Below are positions 1 to 12,200 of a stretch of DNA of 64,000 nucleotides, one piece after another (within the stretch, counting starts at the first letter, position 1; each line of letters starts with the position of its first letter). A program made the translations under genes and the position numbers. The stretch is from assembly GCA_024640305.1 (NCBI GenBank), contig JAHEFG010000011.1:1-64000 (forward strand). Direction: 5' to 3'. The notes below the pieces were generated by a model that ran no database searches, was not told the origin of the DNA, and saw nothing but the letters and a program-made list of their open reading frames with translations. Source of the DNA: Gammaproteobacteria bacterium (GTDB lineage: Bacteria; Pseudomonadota; Gammaproteobacteria; Steroidobacterales; Woeseiaceae).

Positions 1-220
1 CCACCACCATCCAGGCTGTCGTTGCCATCGTCACCGAACAGCATGTCCTCTCCGTCTTCACCGAAAAGTTCATCGTCATTCGGTCCACCGCGGATAACGT
101 CTGCTCCACCACCGCCGTAGATCCTGTCGAAACCGGACTCGCCAAACAGCTCATCGTTGCCGCCGCCACTCATTATCTCGTCGTCGCCGGCACCCAGGTT
201 CGCTATGACCTTGACTGATG
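1..220 (-). repeat. C-terminal RTX nonapeptide repeats (continuing beyond window)
   Basis: The last codons visible encode consecutive glycine/aspartate nonapeptides of the form GGxGxDxLxG, for example GGNDELFGE and GEDGEDMLF. These bind calcium in parallel beta-rolls and typically lie ahead of a type I secretion signal, so the protein probably ends not far beyond the left edge. The distance cannot be seen. Confidence 0.8.
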
Positions 221-3200
221 AATCGAGAAGACTGGCATCGATGACATCGTTGCCTTCGCCGCTGTTAATAACGACAGTATTGATACCCGTAAAGACATTT
301 AGCTTGGATGCTGTTTGATCCACGTTGAATTGATCGGACCAAACGATAACGCCACCACCAAAGGATTCGATATGAACCGTCTCTGCGATATCTTCAAGAT
401 TGCCATTCAATCTTGCTGCGGAATTGGAGCCAACGTTGATCGTTAGCGTGTCGCCGTCCTTCGACGCGAGAATGGCCGGACGGACGAACGGAACTTCAAA
501 TTCAAACAGCGTCAGACGCGCGAATTCAAAGTCCTTCCTGATAGACGTTATCCCGAGGTTCAGTTCGACAAATGCGCGCAGGAAGAGCTCCAGCGCCCCT
601 GACACGTCAAATATTGATATTGGATTGAAGGAATTTGCGGCGAGGTTCAAAGCCAGCTCGCCAATACGAACCTTGGTGTCGTTATTGAGATCGGACAGAT
701 TGAAATTGATCAACGCGGTTATGCCGCCTTCCACGCCAGCTTTAATCAGTCCAAGGTCGATTCCTGCGCCGACCGCGATCGACGCCTGGAACATGGCTTC
801 GACGCGATCCTCTCCAGTGATGGGATCGACATCGTTCAGGAAGAACCCATTTGCGAGATAGGCCGGGTTGCCCGTATCCACGAACTGGTTGAAGCCGAGC
901 GTATCGTAGCCAAAGCCGAGCTGCAGTGCGCCACCGAATTCCCCGGTGAAGAATCCGACCAAAGGCCCAAGAATCGGTATCGATTGCCGATACACAAAAT
1001 TGAATTCGAATTTAGGTAACTCAACCAGGAACAGCGTGACGTCGGGCTGACCAAGAAGCAGCTTAAAGATCGTCTCCGGCTCGAAAATCGTGAATTCAAT
1101 TGAGCCTTCCTGAGTGACCCCCGACGTGAAGCGGCTCGAACTCGACGCGGCCGGTGGATCGAGATTCGGCTCCGGAACCGTAATCGCATTGAAATCCACA
1201 CCGGAAAAATCGTTCAGGTTGCGCAGATCACTCGCCGCACCGAGGTTCAACGATGTGATGCTCAGCGCGTCGTCGAAGAACCCGTCGATGCCATCAAATC
1301 TGTCTGCAAATGCTCCTGGCGAAGCCTCTGCAAGAACCAGGTCGCCGAACGGAATCATAAAGCCGCCACCCTCGGCGCTTGCGTCCTCGACGAGTTCGAC
1401 CAGGAAATACAACTCTTCGATAAAATCGAGTGCCTGGTTAACCTTGGGGCCGTTTTCCGGATCAAAGAGATCCAGCAGATCACGAATACGAACCGTCTTG
1501 CCAAGCAGGTCGGACAATAATGGGATACGGAAATTCAGCAGACCATCCGGCCCAACTAACCAGTCGAGAGGTCCAATAGTGTCGGCTACAACACCCAACA
1601 GCTGCCCGGCGAAACCATCGATAAAGCTGCCCAGATCGAACTCAATATTCGCCAACGCCACTTCCGGCGCCATGACCTCAAAGCCGGTCAACGTGTCGTA
1701 CTGCACTCCCATGTCGACCAATAGGTCGAACTGGAGCGCTGGCAAAATATCACCAATTTCGAATTGCGAGCCAAACAGCTCGACACTGCCCAGGCCACTA
1801 AAGTCGAGGTCACCATGCGCACGCATCTGGAATCCACCCTCTGCCTTGATGGCAAAAGTGTCGGCCAGCGGTTGCGTTACCAATTCCGGAATCGAAAGCC
1901 GTCCGTCGGAACCGCTGTGATCACCGCCCTTCGTATCGCGGAGGTCAATATCGATATCCAGGAATAGTCGACTGATTTCGTCCGTCGTGAACATTCCATC
2001 GGTGTTGAAATCGATGCCGTCGAGCACCTCGAGTTGCAGGAACAAGAGATTGCCCGCAAAGTTCGCGCGCGTGCCGATTGGGCCGAGGTCCGTACCAAGA
2101 TCGAGCGCTATCTCCAGGCTCAACTCCGGATCTGAACTTTGACCAGCGATTGTCTCGTTATTACCGCCGATGCCGTCATCGAAGCCGGATACGAAGTAAA
2201 AACCTTCGTCCAGATTGACACCAAAGCCAAGGTGAAAATCAAAATCGACCGTAATTCGAGGTTCGAGCATGGCCGAGAAATTGAACGCCGGGATACCCAG
2301 ATCGAGATTGATATCTCCACCGAGATCCAGTTCGGCTTCTTTGCCAATGTCGACGTCGAACTGTAATGAGACGGCCTCAAAAATGTTGCTTGTCGACGTG
2401 CCGTCGGCCTTGAGGAAGCGGGTAATCACCAGGTCGGCGTTTGGTCCCCAACTAGTGCTGACGTCGCCGGCCGTGTCTTGAATCCTGGGCGTTTGCAGAA
2501 TATCAAGCGTACTTCCGGGACCAAGGGCATCGACAATCGCTTTCTCAATGAAGTCGATCAATGTCTCAAGACCCACGTCAGATTCACGCAAGGTATTGGC
2601 CAGCGGCTGAAGTACGTCGAGGCGCAAATCCTCGATCACATTCGCAACCGGGTTGTCCGCGAGCAGGTCGCCGATCAACGGCAACTCGAAATCCAGAATC
2701 TCCCCGTTAAGCGTGCCCTGAATCTCCTTGAGCGCGAAATTGAGTCCATCGACTACAGTCGCTGGATCGCTTAGAAGGGTAAACAGGTTCGGTAGCTCGA
2801 GATCCGAAAACGAAAAATCAGGCAAATGAATCTGGAACGCGTTAGCGTCGCCGGCAAACAGACCGGGCAGATCCAGGAAAACACCAAGTTCATTGCCTTG
2901 CAGCGGTTCGAGCGGCGCGGGGTCAGAAATGCCGTCATTTTCACCCGTGTGCGCCATCGTGGCGTCACCCATCGGCACCGGACTACTTTCGAGACCGTAA
3001 AACAGCGGCAGTACTACGGCACCGCCACCCTGGATGTCGGCCTCGACCAGGCCCGGCAATGCGCCGAGCTCCGTCGTGACGCCATTACCATTGAAGCCGA
3101 GAACATAGAGCCTGCCATCGGCAGCCGCGCCTGTCGTATCAAAGGTAAGATCAAAAGTGCCTTCCAGTTCGGCTCTGCCATCCTGCACAAAAATCCCAAG

Positions 3201-6200
3201 CGGCCCAAGTCGCGCCTCGAAATCGAGGTTGTCACCGAAAGCACGCGCATCCGCGTGCAGGAAAGTGTCTTCTGTCCGTATGAAGAAACCGGCATCAGTG
3301 GCGTCGGTCGGGTCGAGATCCAGTCCCAGTGCCAGGTTCAGTGCGAAATTCGCTTCGACACCCAGATCACCGGAACCGCCGAGGCCAACCAGGCTGTTAA
3401 GCGGCGCACCGAGAAGATCGCCTATGCCAACAGAGACAGGTCGAACCAGACTCGTTCCGCCCTTAAGCTCGAGGTCAACTTTCAAGGTTCGGCTTGCGAT
3501 ATCGAAAGAGAGAATGCTGAACGGCATCAGGCTAATGGCCGAGGCCGCATTCAAATGCAGCCCAATACTATCGCCGGCACCAGTAACCGAGATGTCCAGC
3601 GGATTCAGGCTCAGCGATTCCAGTGCCGCGCTGATCTTCAATTGCAACAGATCGCGAAGCTCCTGCGTGGTAAGGCCTTCGGTCTCGGATGCACGTATCG
3701 CTATCAGGGCCTTATTGTTGTCATACGCCAATGTAAAGCTTAGGTCCTCAAGCAGCTCGCCGGTTACCGCTGGAATCGCAAAGCTGAAGTCGCCGCCCGT
3801 GAAGTCGAACGGAGAAATTCCGAAACCCAGTGGATCGGTGAATGACGGCAAGTCGAATACGTCCCGGAACAGTTCCTCAAGGAGTTCGAGGGAGCCGGAC
3901 GGATTTGCGACCAGGTCATTTATAGCCTCGGCGAGCTCGGTTCCTGCATCGAGCAGATCCGACACGTTTGTATCGATCAATGGAATCTCGAAATCGAGCT
4001 CAAAATTCCGCAACTGCTCGGCAACCAACCGCAACATCGCGATAATGTCATCGAAGCTCAGGCTCTTGAGCGAGTCGAGGAAATCATCAAAACCGACCGG
4101 GGGCGTAAACTGAATGTCGACCGTGGGATCGATACTTAGCCAGTCCGCACTCGAAATATTGATCGCCAGCTGACCGAGCGGATCGAAACCGTCTGTAGCC
4201 AGATTATCGACAAGAAAATCACTCAGTCCGGGGAGCGGTGCCGATGGCTCCAGGTTCAGATTGAACGCGAGTCCGCCAGTAAGAGAACCATCGACGATAC
4301 CGGTGTTCAAAGTGTCGGGGTCAAGATCGTCATCGCCGCCGGCACTTGCCGAATCGTAAAGGAATGCAGCTTGTTCAAGCGCTTGGGTGAAGACATCAAC
4401 GGTCAATTTGTTCGTGTCGGCATCGCCATCTGTAACTGTCGGGTTACGCAGAGCCACGCTGAACGCAGCATCGAAGAATCGACCGCTCGGAATATCGCGC
4501 GTGCCAACTGCATCGGCAGTCACCCCAAGAATCCCCAGGGATGCCGACGCGGCGACATCCGTTTCGAACAACTGGACACTCGCCGCGAGGCTGGTATTTT
4601 CGATGAAGAAGTCTGACGCCTTGGCGCGCTTAATTGGCACATCACCCGATTCGAAACCGAGCTCAGTTATGGCCCCATTCGGTAGCGATCCGGCCGTCTC
4701 AGCCGGAATGACCAGACCCAGTGAATCGACGACGCCTTCCATCCCTCGGAGCGCAAAACGATTACCCAGCGGATCGACAAGGAACACCTCGACGGCGTCC
4801 GCAGCAATTGCGGGCAGCGCCACGAGAGTCTCTGGATTATAAGGACTAGCCAGCCCAAGATTGACTGCGATCTGCAACTGGTCCTTGAGATTTTCGAGCG
4901 AAGATGCCGCTTGCGGTGCGAGCGAGACGTCGACAGCAGCCCCGTTAATCAGTAGCTGGAACTCGATCGTATCGTTCGTTTCGCCGTCGAATCGCGTCGG
5001 CGTCCCAGCGAGGCCCATCTCCTGGTAAGACGTATTGCTGAAGTCCATCGTCAGTTCGACGCGACGGCGAAGCTCTTTCGACGGCTGCAGCGAATCAGCC
5101 GATATCGTTCCAGCCCTCGCCGACAGCGCGATTCGACCACCACCGGAATCCACTTGAATTGGTGAGCGCTCGAAGAACCCCAGACGACCACCGGTTTCGA
5201 CTGACGTCACTTCGAAAGTTAACTTGGCGCCGTTGACACCGAATACCACATCGAAATCGTCGAAGCCGGCATCGGCGAGCACCGTGTTTGCGCGTGCCGT
5301 CAGCTTAGTTGCCAATGTGGCCAGGTTCACATCCAGTTCGGCACCGTCCAGGATGTCGTTCAAATTGTCGTCAGTCAGGACACTCGCCATTCGCAAGCGG
5401 CCATCCACAATCTCCGGCCGTCGAATCTCGTAATTCTCCCCGTTGTCCCAAACCTGGCTGTCCGACAACTCGCTCGTAGTCAGCGTCGTTTCCGAAACAG
5501 CCGTGACGATTGCCATCGAACCATCGGATGTATTGATTGCAATGTCACCAACCTGGACGCCGTCATTGTAGAAATTCGTCCCCGTGTCGTTCAAGGTCGT
5601 AGCCGTGCCGGCGGCACTTGTCGCGCCGGCAACAACCTGTTGATCGACCAGCATCATGAACGCTATGTCGTTCATCATCCGCGCCGTGCCGCCGCCGAAA
5701 GTGAAAACGTCCCCACTTGCATTCAGCACCGGATCCGCGTCGCTGCGCAATCCAGTCGCGAGCATTCCCCCGCTTTCGAAACCAAGACTGAATCCCTGGC
5801 TGACGAGCGCTGCGGTGACCGCTTCGGATAGATCCGCAGCGAGATCCGCGAGGCTCTCGTTGTCACTTGTCGCGGCTGCCAGAACGGTCACGTTGGTGAG
5901 CGACCCCAATGCCAATTCGGCAATGGGTAATGCGAAGCCGTTCACCGCCTCGTTAATTAACGTTATTGCCTCAATCGTCGCGTCAGCCGAAAGTTTGCCG
6001 TTCTCGGCTGGGCCAACCAGTGGATCCACGTCATCGGACACAGCTGAGAGCACGCTGAGGGGAGGCAATGGATTCGCGAATGTAATCGTATAGATTCGGT
6101 CGCTGTTTTCTACAACTACGGGGGCGACAGTGACATTATTGCTACCATCGACGATCCCCTCGATAGCTGTGTCGATCTGCGCTGACGTCGCATCCCAATC

Positions 6201-9200
6201 AAGCAGACCCGAGACCTGGATGTCCTCGACCTCTTCGGACGGATCGTTGTCGAACTGCAGCCTGAACTGGCCGCCGTTGGCCGACTGAACAGTCAGGATC
6301 TGGACAGAATTGTCAGTTGCGCCAACCGGAACTTCGACCTTGACCTCGGTTGCGTTACCGGAAAATACCGGTGGCCCGATCTCGAGAGCCTCGTTCGCGT
6401 TCAGGTCTATTCCAAATGTAAAGCCGCCGGAAACATCCACTAGGGCCTGGAAGTCGCCCGTTGTTTCGAATCCTGCAAAATCACCCAAAGATGCATCGAA
6501 AGCGAGGGAGAATGCTCCCATGAGGTCGCTTGCGTCGGTCGTAAGCGACTGTACGTTGATATTGGCAAAAGCACCCTGGAATTCGATCAGGTATACGTTC
6601 GGTGTTTCCGCGTGCGGCGTTACAACGACATCGCCAGGCCCTATTGCGGCCAAGTCATCGATAAGCCTTGTTTGTATCGTGGCTGCGGTCGCCCCTAGCA
6701 GAATCGGATCTGTAAACTCGAGCTGGCCGCTCGTATCCGGGAACGCCAGGCGGAATGTGTCGCCGAGTTCCGGTATTGAAGGCGTGGCAACCCCATTGAT
6801 CGTAAGCTGCTGAACTTCGTTATTAGTCGAGTTAGCCAAGACTGTTGTTTCGATAAGGGCTTCACCGAGCCCGAGCGTGCGCGCGAAATTAAGGCTTATC
6901 TTTATGACGTTATTGTCAGAGTCATAGACAAAGCTTTCTGGCGGCAAACCGAGTGCCGTGGCAAGCGTATCGAACAGCTCCTGGGCCGTGTCGAAATTAA
7001 GGTCCGGCACGCCATCCCCGTCCGCATCCGGTACCAGCGAATCGCCGCTCACGAATAGCGGATCGAGAATCTCTTCTTTGAGCGTCGTCGCAAAATCAAA
7101 CGCATCGCCGAAAGTCTTACCAGTGAACGGTATGGGAGTATCCAGTAACTCACCATTCGACATGACGTTGATCAAAGCGATCAGGCGCTGTATGAGCTGT
7201 ATGACGTCGCCAGGGGAAGTCGTCTGGAAGTTCAGCAACTCTTCAAAATCGAGGCCGGGCGGTTCGACCAGATCGATGTTGGTTGGGTTCGAAATATCAG
7301 GCATCACAACGATCAGCGTAGTCGCGTCCGAGGGGCCCAGCTCGACCGGAATCGTGACCGCGAGAGGTAGCGCTATAACAATCCCACCTTCAAGCACTGG
7401 CGCTGACACGAGATCGAGTGGATCACCCGACAGCGCGCTAGCGATATCCTGTATCGTGATCCGATCCTCGGCGGTTATCGTCGGATCGACGAGCTGAACT
7501 TCGAACCTTAGCGGTGCTGTGATGTCGGGCGTACCGGTCGGGTCAATGAGCTCATTGAAGTCATAGGGACTCGGCGTGGCCAGTGTTGGGTCGAAGCTAT
7601 AGGCCTTACCATCTTCGACGCCAACAGCCAGAAACCCGAGACTCGCGGTCGCATCGAAATCATCGAGGAAGAACTCCGCCTCGGCCGAGATTGATGCGTC
7701 GCGAATAAAGATGTTGTTGAGCAGAGAACCAGCAGTGAACTCCAAGTCACTGAGGGCGATGCCCAGCGTCATGCTGAACACAGCCTTCATATCGAGCGCG
7801 ACTTCGGAACTGACCTCGAAGTCCGCGAGCGCTCCGACGTCGAGCTCGAGATCGATCATGTCCATCAAATCGAAACCGAACTCGGCGTCGATCTGGTAGG
7901 TGAGCTCACCGGTCACGCTGTCGTAGCTAAAACCAAGATCGGATAGAGTCTTAAGTACGTTTCGCGCTTCGATTCCCGGGATGTCGGCGGGATCCTCGAT
8001 CTCATCGAGAGCAATCAAGTCCGTTAACGAGCTAGTCAGAACCGTGGCAAAACTCTGTGCCGTCAGGAAACTCGGCGATGGGCTAAGCTCGAGCGCGCTC
8101 AGAATACGCTGATCAAAGAGCTCAACGACATTCGCAAGCTCGGAGAATGCCGTCTCAAGGAAAGGTATATCGATGTCGATCGCTGCAGCGACGTCTGTGA
8201 TCTGAGTTTTGAGATCACGCAGCGTATCGAGCAGCTCCTGTGGATTGAGCTTCAGGAAATTCAATGCGGCTAATGCATCGGGACCGGCCGCCGACAAGTC
8301 GAAGGTCGTATCCTGAATACCGTCCCACTCAAGCTGGATCGTGGTGTCGAAGACCGTGAAATCGAGGCCGGGCAGCTGCGCGAGCACCTCGAGATTGGCG
8401 CCAAACGTCAGGTCCGGCGTGCCCGGCGTGGCGGGCGCATCAACGCTGAAAGTGACGCCCATGTTGGGCATCTCCTGAACACGAATCTCATCGTTCGCAC
8501 TCGGGTCGACCAGATCAAACTCGAGCTCTACGCCGCTTTCGAGTGCCAATGAAAGCTCGTTGAGCTCAACGGCAAGAAAACCTAACCGGCCGGTTACAGC
8601 CGAGCTGCCTCCGAACCTCAGATTGCTGATGATTATCTCGGGCGTCGCCGGATCAAGCCCGATGAAGAAACCATTGGAATCCATGCCGATCACGAGATCG
8701 AGCGTGATGTCCGCCATTATCTCGACAGCACCGGAAAACTCGATCGCATCCGACAGAGCACCAGCCAGCGACGGAATCTGTGAGACCAGCGCGTCACCCA
8801 GGATCGCCAGGTCTACCAATCCGCTCAACTCTTTGGTCAGTTCAATGTCGTAGGTGAAGTCTTCGAACGGATTGCCCGGGTCATTGTCGGTGAAATTCAC
8901 CGTGCCGGTCGGATCGAGCGCTTGCAACGCGGCCTCTAACGCCGCTGGTCCCTGAGTTATTACGTCGGAGATATTGAACCCGCCCTCTCCAACTTCGAAG
9001 AATCGCTGTAGGAAGCTCGCACCCGAGTTGACCAGAACCAGGCCGTCAGGCGTTTGTCGTACTACGAGACCGGACGGGTCACGTCCGCCCACCGGGTTCT
9101 CCAGTCGAAGCAAGGAACCGCCCAGACCGGAGATTAACGAGGTCGGGCTGATGACGCTAAGATTCTCGCCTTCCAACGACCCTGACGCCGCGTCCCCGGT

Positions 9201-12200
9201 AGACGCAAACATGGCCTGTAGCGCTGCATCGAGCGCCAGCGAGCCGATCGCCACTTCACCCGGCGGCGACGTGATGGTATCGGCAAGCACGATGTCATTG
9301 GTCGTCTCGACACCGAATGGATCCTTGGCCGTGATCGTCCAGGTACTTCCATTGAGCGTGGCTGTTCCGGGCAACAGGCCCAAGCTAATAAGCTCGAGGT
9401 CATCCGTTCCAGCTCCGCCGGTCAGCGTGAAGTCGCCATGAACGAAGATCGGTCCGTTGTTCCGATCGATCTGGAACGTGTCGTCGCCACCGCGACCATC
9501 GATTTCGATATTGCCCACAGCTGACAGATCGACCGTCGCCGATGGCGTGGTACTACCGTCGAAGAAGGTGTCCAGCTGCCAGGGCCGGTCAGCGTCTCGC
9601 GCCAGGCGGATTGTGTCGCCGCCCACGTTATTACCTTCGATATGAAGCGTACTATCGCTGAATAACGTTTCACTTGCGTTCGGAATAGTCCACGCGCCGC
9701 GGCCGAGGGTTCCTGCCAAAAGTAGGTCGTCGTCGCCGCCAACATACTCAATCTCCATCACGATGACATTCGGAAGGCCTTGACCGTACTCTGTCCATTC
9801 TTGGTTTGAAGGTGAGCCTGCGGTCAACGTGACATCGGTTCTAAAGACGCCTCCGAGACCACCCACCAAAACGACCAAAGTGTCATCACCCGCGTCCGCC
9901 GGATCAGATCCAGTACTCTTCTTTACGACTTCGATTGTCCGGATGTCCCCGGACAGGTCTCCGAGGTTTCCGGTAAGCCGAGTCCAATCGAAGTCGATCG
10001 GGGTCGATGCGTCGCTTACAAGTATGCCGTGCCAAACGCCGGTCGCCGTGGCGACAAAAATCTGCTTCCAGTCATCCGGATGAGCCACGATGTCCCTGGG
10101 GCTTCCGTTTGCAGTATTCCAATCCGTCTTGACGAAGGCTTCGCCCATAGGGCCCTGACGGAGAAAGATCTCTTTGCCGTTGGTCGTACCGGCATACGCA
10201 ATATCGGCATTCGGGATCCGGGAACCAGTGCCATCCAAAGTATGGCCGCCGTAAACCAGTGCAGAAATGGAATGCGTATCCAACTCGAATTGTGTGCCAA
10301 TGGGCGGATCGTCGCCATCGGCCGGCTCACCCCAAAGCTCGATATCCGTGTCGGAGTCTATGGGCGAAAAGACGCTGTCCAGATCGAACGAGGGCGGCAG
10401 AAACTCGTATATGAAACGAGTACCAATCATGACCTTCGAAGGATCGGCCTCATTGACCTCCACGCGTGCCGTCCAAGGAGTGATCTGCGTGTCTGCTGTC
10501 GATCCGTTGTTATCGTGATCGAAGGTTTCGAAATCCGATAACGGATCATCGAAGAACCATCCCGTCCCATCGACCTCCAGGTCCATACGCTGATCTTCAT
10601 CAGGGTCCGCGTCGGAAAGGCGAGAGAAATTCCCTAGCTGCTGAGCACTGAAATATAACGTGGTGGAGCTTCCATCGACTGCAACGCGGACTATCTGACC
10701 GTCTCCCGTCTGCACTTCACGCCACAGGCTCGGATTGGAAGTCGACTGAAGCACCGTTCCATTGTCTTGCGCCCCACCAATAATGACGTCGAACACAGGA
10801 TCATATGCGACGGACACAAACTCCATTAGGTTGAGACCGCTGCCGATCATCGATACCCACTGCCTTGTCGGCTCGTTATCCGGATTCACGAGCTTGTAAA
10901 TGCCGCCGTCGTCGACCTGTAGGATGTTTCCATCGCTGTCGAACACCATGTTCCTCGAGTCAGGGTGAGGCGCTGTGTCGTTTGCATTGCCAAGCGTGAT
11001 CGACTCCCATTGGCTGCCGGACGATGCCGTCGCATCGCCTCGGAATAACCGGCCAGTCCATGCATCGTCGGTCCTGACTTCGGAAGTGTCGCCCCCGATA
11101 AAGACTACATTGGGATCCGTTGGATGTGCGACCATCGAGAAGTGCTTTTCTGCCTGCCCGGTCGTATGGACGTCTTCGGGTACATCCATCTCGACCCAAC
11201 TTCCGGGCGACCCTGGACTTGCGAGCCTGAACACCCCGGTAACAAACTCCTTACTCGAATCGTCGGCGTCTAACGCTACGAAAGCTGCATAGACGGGTTC
11301 GTTTAGTCCTCCACTGACGGAGACTCGAACACGAATCGAGTTCGCAACGATGTCCTCATCGATATTTCTTGTAATGTCGGTCCAGGTCGCACCGCCGTCA
11401 TCGCTGCGATATACGCCGTGCCCTATTACCCCGGCGTAAATAATCAGGTTGCTGCCAACTATTTGGGCCGCCATATCTGTAATACCGCCGACGAGCGGTT
11501 CAGCGAAAATTCTGCTGCCCGCTGTGAATTGCACACCTGTGCCGCTGCCCGTCGCCGTGGTTGGCGTCAGTGTGCCGACCAGATCCGCCGTGTCGAACTG
11601 GCCGCGACTGATGAAGCCCCAAGATGCGATGGATCCACCGGGGCCAATACTGGTGACCTCGAATATCGCTTTGACAACCGCGTTGCCGCCAGCGTCAAAC
11701 TCAATCTTGTCGCCTACTGCGTAGCCTGTTCCACTAGAAGTAATAGTAATGACATGCAATAGCACTTCGTCAGTGACGCCGTCACCGTCGTCATCCAGAC
11801 CGTTGTTCGCGATGTTGGATAACTTGGTAAAGGTCGAACCGGAATCTGTGCTTCTATAGAGGCTGTCACCGAGGTCGTCGGTGCTCACGACGACAATGGG
11901 GCCTTTCGCGACGATATCGGTTATTCGCTCGCCCTTGAGCTCTTCTGCGATTACCTCCCAGGTTTCTCCGCCATCTGTAGACTTCAAAACGCCAATTGCG
12001 CGGCCGCCGATATTGTAAAAGCTACTCGTTTTTCCGGTACCCGCGTATATCGTGTTCGGATTGTCTAGATCCAAGGTAATCGTGGATATTGACAGCGTCG
12101 GAAACTGGTCCGTCAGCGCACGCCAGGTAGTGCCACCATCGCTTGTCTTGAAGACGCCACCATTGACGGACGCGATGTAGATGATGTTGGGGTTTGTAGG

